In this document: positions 8,608 through 17,913 of the stretch, piece by piece
Position numbering within the stretch: position 1 is the first letter of the stretch
How the letters are laid out: the number at the start of each line of letters is the position of its first letter
Assembly: GCF_002835805.1 (NCBI RefSeq)
Contig: NZ_PISE01000003.1
Coordinates: 1 to 64,000 of the forward strand
Direction: 5' to 3'
DNA: 64,000 nt
Source of the DNA: Niallia nealsonii
GTDB lineage: Bacteria > Bacillota > Bacilli > Bacillales > Cytobacillaceae
The notes under the pieces: model-generated
Told to the model about the DNA's origin: nothing
Database searches by the model: none
What the model saw: only the letters and a program-made list of their open reading frames with translations
Translations under genes and position numbers: made by a program

Positions 8608-10503
8608 ATGAATATCTTAAAAAAAATCGAGATGTACAGACAAGAGGAAGAATTGTTAAAGTGGGAAGGGACATTTGGTGAATATTTGGAAATATTGCGA
8701 GAAAAGCCTTGGGTAGCCCAATCTGCGCATTCAAGAGTATACAATATGATTAAAGACGCGGGTATTGATGAAGTAAATGGGAAAAAGAAATACAAATTTT
8801 TCTCAGATCAATTATTTGGTTTAGAGGAACCTTTAGAGAGATTAGTAGAAGAATATTTTCACCCTGCTGCAAAGCGCCTAGATGTAAGAAAACGTATATT
8901 GCTTTTAATGGGACCAGTAAGTGGAGGGAAATCAACCCTCGTAACGATGTTAAAAAGAGGCTTAGAACAATATACTTATACGGATAAAGGTGCAGTTTAT
9001 GCAATTAAAGGCTGCCCAATGCATGAAGACCCACTTCATATGATTCCACATAATCTTCGCAAAGACTTCTATGATGAATATGGCATTCGAATTGAGGGCA
9101 ACTTGTCTCCACTTAACTTAATGAGATTGCAAGAGGAATATAATGGGAAAATCGAAGATGTAATGGTAGAAAGAATATTTTTCTCCGAGGACAAGCGGAC
9201 AGGTATTGGTACATTCAGTCCATCAGATCCGAAGTCTCAAGATATTGCTGATTTAACTGGAAGCATTGACTTCTCTACTATAGCTGAGTATGGATCCGAG
9301 TCAGATCCACGTGCATATCGTTTCGATGGTGAGTTAAACAAAGCAAATAGAGGAATGATGGAATTCCAAGAGATGTTAAAGTGTGATGAAAAATTCTTAT
9401 GGCATTTGCTTTCATTAACACAGGAAGGAAATTTCAAAGCAGGAAGGTTTGCACTAATTTCTGCTGATGAACTGATTGTAGCACATACAAATGAAACAGA
9501 GTATCGCTCGTTTATTTCAAATAAAAAGAATGAAGCACTGCATTCTCGTATAATTGTAATGCCAGTTCCATATAACTTAAAGGTAACAGAAGAAGAACGA
9601 ATTTATGAGAAAATGATTATGGAAAGTGATGTATATGATGTACACATCGCACCACACACATTAAAAATTGCTGCAATCTTTACTATTCTTACAAGATTAA
9701 AAGAACCGAAAAAAGGCGATATTGATTTAGTGAAAAAAATGCGCCTATATGATGGCCAAAATGTCGAAGGATTCAGTTCCGCTGATGTAAAAGAACTTCA
9801 GCATGAGTATGCAGATGAAGGAATGAGCGGCATTGATCCACGTTATGTAATTAACCGTATTTCTTCTACTATTATTCGGAAAGAAGTTACAAGCATTAAT
9901 GCGCTAGATGTTCTTCGTTCATTAAAAGATGGATTAGATCAGCATTCATCTATTACCAATGAATTAAAAGAAAAATATTTGAATTGCATTTCACTTGCAC
10001 GAAAAGAGTATGATGAAATTGCCAAAAAAGAAGTGCAAAAGGCATTTGTATACTCTTATGAAGAAAGTGCAAAAACATTAATGGATAATTATTTGGATAA
10101 TGTGGAAGCTTATTGCAATAAAAATAAGCTAAGAGATCCGCTGACAGGAGAAGAAATTAATCCAGATGAAAAGTTAATGCGTTCAATAGAAGAACAAATT
10201 GGCATTTCAGAAAATGCAAAAAAATCGTTCCGTGAAGAGATATTAATCCGTATTTCTGCATATGCACGAAAAGGGAAAAGATTCGATTATAATTCTCATG
10301 ATCGCCTTCGTGAAGCAATTCAGAAGAAATTATTTGCTGATTTAAAAGATGTAGTGAAAATTACAACATCAACAAAAACGCCTGATGAACAACAATTGAA
10401 GAAAGTAAACGAAGTGGTAGCAAGACTAATTGACGAACATGGCTATAATTCCACTTCTGCAAATGAATTATTAAGATATGTTGGAAGTTTATTAAATCGA
10501 TAA
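8608..10503 (+). CDS. prkA: PrkA AAA+ protease/kinase-like sporulation protein
   Basis: Large AAA+ protein of the PrkA family, historically called a serine kinase and later shown to have Lon-like ATP-dependent protease activity in B. subtilis. Walker A GPVSGGKST lies near residue 108. The sequence is nearly colinear with the B. subtilis protein (SEDKRTGIGTFSPSDPKSQ; EYGSESDPRAYRFDGELN). ATG 8608 follows GGGGAGG; 631 residues match the family. It forms a conserved pair with yhbH downstream and works in early sporulation. Confidence 0.95.
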   Translation: MNILKKIEMYRQEEELLKWEGTFGEYLEILREKPWVAQSAHSRVYNMIKDAGIDEVNGKKKYKFFSDQLFGLEEPLERLVEEYFHPAAKRLDVRKRILLLMGPVSGGKSTLVTMLKRGLEQYTYTDKGAVYAIKGCPMHEDPLHMIPHNLRKDFYDEYGIRIEGNLSPLNLMRLQEEYNGKIEDVMVERIFFSEDKRTGIGTFSPSDPKSQDIADLTGSIDFSTIAEYGSESDPRAYRFDGELNKANRGMMEFQEMLKCDEKFLWHLLSLTQEGNFKAGRFALISADELIVAHTNETEYRSFISNKKNEALHSRIIVMPVPYNLKVTEEERIYEKMIMESDVYDVHIAPHTLKIAAIFTILTRLKEPKKGDIDLVKKMRLYDGQNVEGFSSADVKELQHEYADEGMSGIDPRYVINRISSTIIRKEVTSINALDVLRSLKDGLDQHSSITNELKEKYLNCISLARKEYDEIAKKEVQKAFVYSYEESAKTLMDNYLDNVEAYCNKNKLRDPLTGEEINPDEKLMRSIEEQIGISENAKKSFREEILIRISAYARKGKRFDYNSHDRLREAIQKKLFADLKDVVKITTSTKTPDEQQLKKVNEVVARLIDEHGYNSTSANELLRYVGSLLNR

Positions 10504-10576
10504 GCATAACAAGAAAGGAACGGGCAATAGTATGTCGGTTCCTTCTTTACTTCAAAAACAGCGGCTTAGACAAAAT

Positions 10577-10606
10577 ATTTACTAATTATTAGAATAATTA
10601 GTAAAT
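10577..10606. other. 14-bp perfect palindrome between prkA and yhbH
   Basis: ATTTACTAATTATT and its exact reverse complement are separated by AG. It could be an A+T-rich terminator or an operator. The tail TATTTTCC is only moderately T-rich. Confidence 0.6.
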
Positions 10607-10732
10607 TATTTTCCTATCTGGCATATGATAGAGTAATCACTATTTTTTAGAAAAAATGTTGCCCGAATTAGTGTATGCATAAAACAACAATTAGGTGAGC
10701 ATTATTTAATAATTTTTTTAGGAGGGGTAGTA

Positions 10733-11905
10733 TTGACCAAAAAAGAAGATAATCATCAGTTTGTTATTTCCCAAGAAGATTGGTCCCTCCATCGCAAAGG
10801 ACACGATGACCAACAACGCCACCAGGAAAAAGTGCAGGAAGCAATCCGCAATAACTTGCCTGATTTAATAACAGAAGAAAATATTGTCATGTCAAATGGA
10901 AGAGAAGTTGTAAAAATTCCAATTCGTTCATTAGATGAGTATAAAATTCGCTATAATTATGATAAAAACAAACATGTAGGGCAAGGCAATGGGGAAAGCA
11001 AAGTTGGCGATGTAGTGGCTCGTGATGGATCTGGGGGACAAAAAGGACCTGGAAAAGGGCAAGGAGCAGGCGATCAGCCTGGGGAAGATTATTTTGAAGC
11101 AGAAGTATCTATGATGGAGCTGGAAGAAGTATTATTTAAACAATTAGAATTGCCGAATTTAAAGAGAAAAGAACAGGATCAAATCGTTGTAGAGAATATT
11201 GAATTTAATGATATCCGCAAAACTGGGCTAATGGGGAATATTGATAAAAAAAGAACGATGATGTCTGCCTTTAAGCGGAATGCGATGAAAGGAAAAGCTG
11301 GATTTTATCCCATTTATCCAGAAGATTTAAAATTTAAAACATGGAATGAAGTAGTAAAACCGGAATCAAAAGCAGTTGTACTTGCCATGATGGATACAAG
11401 TGGAAGTATGGGATTATGGGAAAAATATATGGCGCGAAGTTTCTTTTTTTGGATGACTAGATTTTTGCGGACGAAATATGAAACAGTAGAAATTGAGTTT
11501 ATTGCCCATCATACTGAAGCAAAGGTAGTATCAGAAGAAGACTTCTTCTCAAAAGGAGAAAGCGGAGGGACTATTTGTTCATCGGTGTACCGTAAAGCGT
11601 TGGAGTTGATTGATAGTAAGTATGATCCAGGTCGATTTAATATCTATCCATTCCATTTCTCTGATGGAGATAATTTAACTTCCGATAATGCAAGATGCGT
11701 GAAACTGGTAGAAGAGCTGATGAAAGTTTCCAACATGTTTGGTTATGGTGAAGTCAATCAGTACAATCGCCATAGTACATTAATGTCTGCTTATAAAAAT
11801 ATCCAAGATGAAAAATTCCGCTATTATTTATTAAGACAGAAGTCAGATGTTTTTAATGCAATGACAAGTTTTTTTAGAAAAGAAGAAAATCAAGCTTATG
11901 CATAA
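10733..11905 (+). CDS. yhbH: sporulation protein YhbH (DUF444)
   Basis: DUF444 protein with a von Willebrand A-like C-terminal half: the MIDAS-like motif MMDTSGSMG is followed by the family motif [13 protein letters not shown] and [20 protein letters not shown]. The N-terminus resembles B. subtilis YhbH ([19 protein letters not shown]), with a Gly-rich linker at about residues 80-115. TTG 10733 after AGGAGGGG is the only well-placed start. 390 residues. In B. subtilis it is SigE-dependent and needed for efficient sporulation, and it accompanies PrkA across bacteria. Confidence 0.94.
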   Translation: MTKKEDNHQFVISQEDWSLHRKGHDDQQRHQEKVQEAIRNNLPDLITEENIVMSNGREVVKIPIRSLDEYKIRYNYDKNKHVGQGNGESKVGDVVARDGSGGQKGPGKGQGAGDQPGEDYFEAEVSMMELEEVLFKQLELPNLKRKEQDQIVVENIEFNDIRKTGLMGNIDKKRTMMSAFKRNAMKGKAGFYPIYPEDLKFKTWNEVVKPESKAVVLAMMDTSGSMGLWEKYMARSFFFWMTRFLRTKYETVEIEFIAHHTEAKVVSEEDFFSKGESGGTICSSVYRKALELIDSKYDPGRFNIYPFHFSDGDNLTSDNARCVKLVEELMKVSNMFGYGEVNQYNRHSTLMSAYKNIQDEKFRYYLLRQKSDVFNAMTSFFRKEENQAYA

Positions 11906-11910
11906 AGATA

Positions 11911-11952
11911 AAACTCTCCTAAAAAATAAGATTTTTAGGGGAGTTGTTTTTT
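11911..11952 (+). terminator. terminator after yhbH
   Basis: AAACTCTCCTAAAAA pairs with TTTTTAGGGGAGTT and is followed by TTTTTT. Confidence 0.85.
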
Positions 11953-12071
11953 ATTCTAAAAAAATTCCACTTGCATACCATCTTTTAAGCATTATAGATA
12001 TACGTATATTAAAAAAAGTTGCATAGCGACCAATCTTCAGTCAGCTCATGAATGTAAAAACAAAATGAAAA

Positions 12072-12407
12072 ATGAGTACTTTTGAGAAAAATGAAGGAAA
12101 AAAAGAATTATTGATAACGGTAAGTGGCCTTATCAAGAAGAAGAAGGACAAGCCTTTTTAAAAGATTATAATGAAATAGTTAAAGGAATTATGCCTACTG
12201 CTTATACATTAATTATAGATTCTACTAGTATCGTTGTTTCAAAAGCAGATATGCTTCCAGTGCTTGAGGGCTGCTTTTTTATATGAGTAATGGCTTTAAG
12301 AAAATTTAGATGATTAATCCATCGTCTGTTATAGCTAAAAGTCAAATGCAAAAACTATTAATTATACTGGAGTTTTTGTAGATTCTCTTGCGGAAGTGCA
12401 AGTATAA
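12072..12407 (+). pseudogene. decayed small STAS-like protein gene
   Basis: Three frames must be joined to read one recognisable protein of about 110 residues. It starts MSTFEKNEGKKELLI, shifts frame near 12110, continues GKWPYQEEEGQAFLKDYNEI and PTAYTLIIDSTSIVVSKADM, shifts near 12280, runs SNGFKKI to an in-frame stop, then INPSSVIAKSQMQKL. It shifts again and ends YTGVFVDSLAEVQV at 12405-12407. The pattern recalls small conserved Bacillus proteins with a STAS-like fold; that link is from memory, while the frame breaks are directly visible. Confidence 0.6.
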
Positions 12408-12424
12408 TCTAATAGAACTTATTA

Positions 12425-12452
12425 GGACTGTTCAAAGGAGCAGTCTTTTTTA
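12425..12452 (+). terminator. terminator after the decayed gene
   Basis: GACTGTTC pairs with GAGCAGTC around a 4-base loop and is followed by TTTTTT. Confidence 0.75.
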
Positions 12453-12680
12453 TGCCCATTTTTCTTTAAATTCTGCTTTCTGCTTGTAACATTCGTAAAA
12501 GAAAGAACCGTTTATTTTTTCTTATGGTGTAACCGCAGCAATGATTGGGTTTGTTGCTTTCGATATTGTAGTTAAACTCATTAAACAAGGAAATGTCTTG
12601 TTTTTTGTTAAAGAGGCGTACGATAAATTTGAACTTTTCAGCCATTCATGTAACATAGAAGGATACAAATTAAAAGGGAG
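12453..12680 (+). other. region before proC with an unexplained open frame
   Basis: A plus frame is open from about 12510 into proC in another register. It contains a hydrophobic stretch near 12530-12580 (YGVTAAMIGFVAFDIVV) but no ribosome site before its ATG at 12541. It may be a gene remnant or chance. No other feature was recognised. Confidence 0.3.
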
Positions 12681-13496
12681 TTGTTTACCATCAATACAAT
12701 TGGATTTATCGGATGCGGAAAGATGGCGCAAGCAATGATTGCAGGAATAATTCAATCTTCCTTTGTGCCACATGATAGTATATTAGTTAGTGCAAAAACA
12801 GATTCTACATGTAAATTAGTTCATAATGCATATAAAGTACCGTATACACTTGAAAATAGAAAAGTAGCACAGTTTGCTGATATTTTGATTTTGGCAGTTA
12901 AGCCACATTTATATGCTTCGGTATTAGATGAAATTAAGTTAGATAGAAAAAAGGATGCTATTGTTGTTACTATTGCTGCGGGAATTGATCTTGAATTTAT
13001 GTATACTTATTTAGGCGAAGAAGCAAAAATTATTCGATCTATGCCAAATACGCCTTCTTTAGTAGGAGAAGGGATGACTGTTTTTTGTCATAGCAAACAA
13101 GTGACAAAAGAGGAAATGAAGTTTATAAAGAGTTTATTTTCTTCTTTTGGATCTGTACAAGTAATGGAAGAAAAGCTAATGGACTATATCCCTGCAATTA
13201 GCGGTTCTTCTCCTGCTTATGTGTATATGCTAATTGAAGCAATGGGAGATGGCGGTGTAAGAAGCGGAATTCCGAGAGATACAGCATATAAGCTTGCGGC
13301 GCAGGCCGTACTAGGCGCTGCTAAGATGGTGCTTGAAACAGGGAAACACCCAGGAAGGCTAAAAGATGAGGTCTGCACTCCTGGTGGTGCGACTATTGAG
13401 GCAGTAGCTGCGTTAGAAGAGCATAAATTTAGAGGAACAATACTTTCTGCAATGGAAGCTTGCAATCAGAAAAATAGAGAGATGAAAGCAAAATGA
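12681..13496 (+). CDS. proC: pyrroline-5-carboxylate reductase
   Basis: NAD(P)H-dependent last step of proline synthesis. N-terminal Rossmann motif GFIGCGKMAQAM, then MPNTPSLVGEGMTVF, and the C-terminal signature GGATIEAVAALEEHKFRGT including the DEVCTPGG element. Length about 270 is usual. The start is unclear. TTG 12681 directly abuts the ribosome site AAAGGGAG (12673-12680), leaving no spacer. ATC 12690, nine bases after it and matching the expected protein start, is the only other candidate before the conserved GFIG. Confidence 0.93.
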   Translation: MFTINTIGFIGCGKMAQAMIAGIIQSSFVPHDSILVSAKTDSTCKLVHNAYKVPYTLENRKVAQFADILILAVKPHLYASVLDEIKLDRKKDAIVVTIAAGIDLEFMYTYLGEEAKIIRSMPNTPSLVGEGMTVFCHSKQVTKEEMKFIKSLFSSFGSVQVMEEKLMDYIPAISGSSPAYVYMLIEAMGDGGVRSGIPRDTAYKLAAQAVLGAAKMVLETGKHPGRLKDEVCTPGGATIEAVAALEEHKFRGTILSAMEACNQKNREMKAK

Positions 13497-13598
13497 AAAG
13501 ATAAAAATAGATTGATTTTTCTTCAGGGAAAAAGTAATGTGGAGGATAGACGGAAAGAAAAAGTAAAGTGAGATATTATCGATAATAATTGGTGTGAT

Positions 13599-13632
13599 AA
13601 CCAGCCACCTGAATTTTTAGGCTGGTTTTTTT
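13599..13632 (+). terminator. terminator after proC
   Basis: AACCAGCC and GGCTGGTT form an 8-bp stem followed by a T run. Confidence 0.85.
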
Positions 13633-13843
13633 GTATTGCCATAGGGAGTGTAAAGTTCACTATTTCAACGTAATAGAATGGACATAGTGTAGTATTAATT
13701 GGGGGATATTAAAGGTCTATAAAAAAAATTAGTATAGAGGCAAATGAAAATTAATAGAAGGATACCTCGGAACCGTTGTGAATAAATGGTAGATCAAAAA
13801 AAAATTTTAGTATAAAGAAGCTTCAAAAAAGAGGTGAGAGAGA
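13633..13843 (+). other. leader region of the signalling/polysaccharide operon
   Basis: A+T-rich and without a coding frame. No promoter could be named with confidence, although TATAAA near 13811 could be a -10. A GAGGTGAGAG ribosome site precedes the first gene. No c-di-GMP riboswitch pattern was recognised. Confidence 0.4.
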
Positions 13844-15463
13844 ATGCCATTAGATAAATATAAAAATTTATTAATAAAAAAAATGAAACAGCAGCTAGTA
13901 AACTGGTTTGAAAATGAAGAAATGCAAGTAATCGATCATATTGATGTTTATCGTTTTTTGCATTCTATTAAAGGAACAGCTGGGACACTGGATATGGATA
14001 ATTTATATCGATTATCTGACAAGCTGTTACATATAGCAACAAAACGAACGAAATCATGGGAGAAAATAGAATTAAGAGATTTCCTTCATGATTTAGTGGA
14101 AATTGGCTTTGAATATGAGCAAATACATGAAAGTTTATCAAGTGTATCTAAAGAGCGAATGGTAAATGTACCACTGATTCAAATAATTGATGATGATATT
14201 TCCATGCTGATTTTTTTAAAGGATAATTTGGAGAAAAAAGGTTGGATGGTCATTGCAAATACAGAAGTAGATAAAGCGATAGAACAGTATTATGATATGC
14301 ATCCTGATTGTATTATTATTGATGTTAATTTGCCTGAAAAATCGGGTTTTGAGGTTTTATCCAATTTAAAACAGCATACCAATCGATATTTTGTTCCTAA
14401 AATTATGTTCAGCATAAACAATGATCGAGAAACAAGAATGAATGCATTTAAAATGGGAGCAGATGATTTTATTGAAAAGCCAATTGATGTCGAGGAATTT
14501 TTAATTCGGATCGAACGCCATCTCGAGAGAAAAAGAATCTTTGATCAGTCGGTCTTAATTGACGAACTTACACAAGTATATAATCGGAAATTCTTGAGAG
14601 ATTCCTATAATCGATTTATTAGTGACATTATAAGAACAAATACTGCGGGGACAATTGCCATTTTAGATATTGATTATTTTAAAAAAGTAAATGATACCTA
14701 CGGTCATGTTATGGGAGACAAAGTTCTTGTAGAGTTTGCTCAATTTATTAAAAATAGTATTCGCAATACAGATACTCTATTTCGTTACGGTGGTGAAGAA
14801 TTTATTATCTTTTTCCAGCGTGCCCCAGAAAAAGATGTAAAAGAGATCTTAACAAGAATGCTAGAGCGCTTCTCTGCCATTGAGTTTAAGGAAAATCAAA
14901 AAATATTTACACTAACCTTTTCAGCAGGAATATATACCATTGCCAATAAAGAAATTGATTTACAAACGGCGATAAAAACAGCTGATGAAGCTTTATATTT
15001 AGCAAAAAAGAATGGCAGAGCAAGAATAGAAAGTGCAAATCAAATCCAAAATGAACTTGCAAAAAGGGTGATGCATGTTTCCATTGTGGATGATGATGCA
15101 CTGATTCGATCTATTTTAATGAATATTTTTAATAGCATTTCCCTCGATTATATTACGTTAGATGTAGTGGCATATGAAGACGGTATGCAGTTTTTTCATT
15201 CCAACAGGCTAAAAGAAACAGGACTGCATTTTCTAGTATTAGATGGAATTATGCCTGTGATGGATGGGCTTGAAATATTGCAAAAAGTAAGAAAAACAAC
15301 AAGCAAACAATCTGTGCATGTGCTGATGCTGACAGGAAGGAAAAGTGAACATGATATTGCGGAAGCATTAAGACTTGGCGCAGATGATTATGTAACAAAG
15401 CCCTTTAGTTTAACAGAGCTGCAGGCAAGGATAACGCGATTAATCAAAAGGATGGTTCAATAA
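13844..15463 (+). CDS. HPt-REC-GGDEF-REC diguanylate cyclase
   Basis: 539-residue cytosolic protein with four signalling parts in order. An HPt domain (about 1-95) has His40 in HSIKG. REC1 (about 108-225) has Asp160 in IIIDVNLPE. A GGDEF domain (about 235-400) has an intact catalytic GGEEF (316-320) and an intact inhibitory RxxD site (Arg307-Asp310). REC2 (about 418-535) has Asp467 in LDGIMP. It should make c-di-GMP under phosphorelay control, with the HPt able to take phosphate from the hybrid kinase at the far end of the operon. The stop overlaps the next start (TAATG). Partner assignment is inference from context. Confidence 0.92.
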   Translation: MPLDKYKNLLIKKMKQQLVNWFENEEMQVIDHIDVYRFLHSIKGTAGTLDMDNLYRLSDKLLHIATKRTKSWEKIELRDFLHDLVEIGFEYEQIHESLSSVSKERMVNVPLIQIIDDDISMLIFLKDNLEKKGWMVIANTEVDKAIEQYYDMHPDCIIIDVNLPEKSGFEVLSNLKQHTNRYFVPKIMFSINNDRETRMNAFKMGADDFIEKPIDVEEFLIRIERHLERKRIFDQSVLIDELTQVYNRKFLRDSYNRFISDIIRTNTAGTIAILDIDYFKKVNDTYGHVMGDKVLVEFAQFIKNSIRNTDTLFRYGGEEFIIFFQRAPEKDVKEILTRMLERFSAIEFKENQKIFTLTFSAGIYTIANKEIDLQTAIKTADEALYLAKKNGRARIESANQIQNELAKRVMHVSIVDDDALIRSILMNIFNSISLDYITLDVVAYEDGMQFFHSNRLKETGLHFLVLDGIMPVMDGLEILQKVRKTTSKQSVHVLMLTGRKSEHDIAEALRLGADDYVTKPFSLTELQARITRLIKRMVQ

Positions 15464-16500
15464 TGGGGCAAGAACTAAAAATATTGGCAGCTGTAGCTTG
15501 TACGATAACTGGAATATTGTTTATGCTGTTAATTTATTTAGTAATAAGGAAATATAGAGAAAATAGTAGACAACAAAAAATTAAAAAATATATGGAACAG
15601 CTAGGACCAAAAGTTTTCTTTTATATTCAAAATCCAAACAGTTCTTTTATTATTCGTATAAATACTCCATTAAAAAAAACAGCATTTGAAATGGTTTTAG
15701 GCAAATATGTAGACATGCTGGAAGGAGAAAAGGAGAAAGGAGCACTAAAAAATCTGGCACTGACTTATTTAAAAGATTTTTATCAAGAAAGGCTCTATTC
15801 TCGCAATTGGAGCATTCGTATGAATACTCTTTATTATATTGAGGATTTTTATCTGATTGAACTGCAAGAGGATATTATTAAGCTAATGGAAAATTCTCCG
15901 AAAAAATCGAAAGAAGAAAAAATTCAAATACTAAGAATTCTTTCTTCTTTTCAGTATAAAGATATTAAAAAATGGATGAATACCAGTGAAGCACTTTCAG
16001 AGATAGATTACCGCAATATTGTTACTCGATTAAATGAGGAAATTTTTTATTCTTTTATTGAGTCCTTTCAAGAATTTGGGGAAGTTTTGCAGTTAGCAAT
16101 TTTAGATGTTATAAGCATAAAAAAGGATTTAGATTATTTGCCTTTTTTAGAAGAAGTTTTTCAGCAAGCCCAAGGGGAACTCAGACTTCGTGCATTAAAA
16201 GCAATTGCTTCGATAGGGGTAGTTCAGGATATAAATTCTTACATGCTGCTTGCTGAATCAGAACAATGGCAAGAGAGAATGATGCTTGCTAAGCTTTTGG
16301 GAAGCAAGCAAAATGAATCCCATTTGTCTGTATTAAAAAAACTGCTGCAAGATCCTACTTGGTGGGTAAGATCACAGTCGGCAGACTCAATCAGCAGATA
16401 TAAAAATGGACAAGCAGTTTTAAATGATGTATTGGAACACTCGAATGATTCTTATGCTAAAGATATGGCATGGGAATGGATAAATAAAGGAGCAAAATAA
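15463..16500 (+). CDS. membrane-anchored HEAT-repeat protein
   Basis: 345 residues. One N-terminal transmembrane helix (about residues 7-28) is followed by a charged stretch and an all-helical C-terminal region. The later repeats recall HEAT/PBS units (GELRLRALKAIASIG; DPTWWVRSQSADSISRY). Such scaffolds mediate protein contacts; here it may couple the cyclase to the glycosyltransferase. It overlaps the upstream stop by one base and ends directly before the next ATG, so it is translationally coupled. No enzymatic residues recognised. Confidence 0.8.
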   Translation: MGQELKILAAVACTITGILFMLLIYLVIRKYRENSRQQKIKKYMEQLGPKVFFYIQNPNSSFIIRINTPLKKTAFEMVLGKYVDMLEGEKEKGALKNLALTYLKDFYQERLYSRNWSIRMNTLYYIEDFYLIELQEDIIKLMENSPKKSKEEKIQILRILSSFQYKDIKKWMNTSEALSEIDYRNIVTRLNEEIFYSFIESFQEFGEVLQLAILDVISIKKDLDYLPFLEEVFQQAQGELRLRALKAIASIGVVQDINSYMLLAESEQWQERMMLAKLLGSKQNESHLSVLKKLLQDPTWWVRSQSADSISRYKNGQAVLNDVLEHSNDSYAKDMAWEWINKGAK

Positions 16501-17913
16501 ATGATATTGCAATGGTGGATGAATATAGCTCTGTTTTTTGGCATCTTTATAGCTATTTATATGGTGATTATCATTGTATTTTACACGGCGATTTTAATTA
16601 CTTCCCTTTTACAGTTGCGCAGGGAATATCAATTAAATAGAGAGCAGACTTTTGAAGAGTATGCTAATGAATTATATACAAAACCTGTTTCTATCATTGT
16701 GCCGGCATACAATGAAGAAGCTGGGATTATTCAAAGTGTCAGGTCCTTATTAAGCATTAATTATCCTCTTTATGAAATTATTGTTGTAAATGATGGATCG
16801 AAAGACAGTACTTTAAACAAAGTGATTGAGTATTATGATATGAAAAAAATTGATAAGGTCATTCGCAAACAGGTGGAAACAAAAAAGGTGAAAGGCATTT
16901 ATCAATCTGCCGTGCTGCCAAAATTATATATGATTGATAAAGATAACGGAGGAAAAGCGGATGCATTAAATGTAGGTCTTAACTTTTCTAATTTTCCTTA
17001 TATTTGTTCATTAGATGGTGATTCTGTCTTAGAAGCAGATGCTTTTTTAAAAGTTATGAAACCAATTATGGATAGTAATGAGGAAGTAGTCGCATCAGGC
17101 GGCAGCATTCGGATTGCCAATGGTTGTACGATCCAAAACGGCCATATACTAAAAATCGGATTATCGAAACATCCGTTAGTAATCATGCAGATTATTGAAT
17201 ACCTGCGGGCTTTTTTAATGGGCAGAATTGGTTTAAGTAAGCATAATTTATTATTAATTATTTCTGGGGCTTTTGGTGTTTTCTCAAAACAATGGGTAAT
17301 AAAAGCTGGGGGATATCGAACCAATACAGTTGGGGAAGATATGGAATTAGTGGTGAGAATTCATCGTTTGCTAAAAGAAGCAAATTTAAATAAAAAAATT
17401 ATCTATGTGCCTGATCCGGTTTGCTGGACGGAGGTTCCTGAAGATATTACTTATTTGCGCAGACAAAGAAGACGATGGCATCGAGGATTATTTGAAAGCT
17501 TATGGAACCATCGCAAATTAACCTTTAATTCAAAGTACGGAAGCATTGGGATGATTTCCTTTCCTTATTTTTGGCTTATTGAATTTTTAGGACCGATTGT
17601 TGAATTGCTGGGATATATTTATACAATCGTTGCTGTTTTTTTAGGAGGAATTTATTTAGAATTTGCGATATTAATTTTTCTGCTTTCTTGTATATATGGA
17701 TCTATTTTCTCTATGGCAGCTGTATTGCTGGAGGAATGGAGTTTAAGAAAATATCCAAAAATCACGCATATTTTAACACTGTTTTTTTATTCCATAACAG
17801 AATCTTTTTGGTATCGGCCATTAACAGTTTTCTGGAGATGTGAAGGAATATGGCAATTAATCAGAAAAGAAAAAGGTTGGGGAGAAATGAAACGCAAAGG
17901 GGTTTCTGAATGA
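16501..17913 (+). CDS. processive family-2 glycosyltransferase
   Basis: 470-residue membrane synthase of the cellulose/poly-N-acetylglucosamine/hyaluronan synthase type. The N-terminal membrane helix (about 8-35) leads to a GT-A domain with VPAYNEE, NDGSKDST, DxD at Asp172-Asp174, GED at 278-280 and the processivity motif Q322-R-R-R-W326. Two or three membrane helices follow near residues 355-430. There is no PilZ domain, so any c-di-GMP effect must be relayed by another protein. The TGA overlaps the next ATG (ATGA). The sugar cannot be told from sequence; the IcaA/PgaC-like layout makes an amino-sugar polymer possible. Confidence 0.92.
   Translation: MILQWWMNIALFFGIFIAIYMVIIIVFYTAILITSLLQLRREYQLNREQTFEEYANELYTKPVSIIVPAYNEEAGIIQSVRSLLSINYPLYEIIVVNDGSKDSTLNKVIEYYDMKKIDKVIRKQVETKKVKGIYQSAVLPKLYMIDKDNGGKADALNVGLNFSNFPYICSLDGDSVLEADAFLKVMKPIMDSNEEVVASGGSIRIANGCTIQNGHILKIGLSKHPLVIMQIIEYLRAFLMGRIGLSKHNLLLIISGAFGVFSKQWVIKAGGYRTNTVGEDMELVVRIHRLLKEANLNKKIIYVPDPVCWTEVPEDITYLRRQRRRWHRGLFESLWNHRKLTFNSKYGSIGMISFPYFWLIEFLGPIVELLGYIYTIVAVFLGGIYLEFAILIFLLSCIYGSIFSMAAVLLEEWSLRKYPKITHILTLFFYSITESFWYRPLTVFWRCEGIWQLIRKEKGWGEMKRKGVSE

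Noticed and set aside
13633-13843. c-di-GMP riboswitch before the polysaccharide operon
   Set aside because: Looked for the GEMM core pattern; it is not present.
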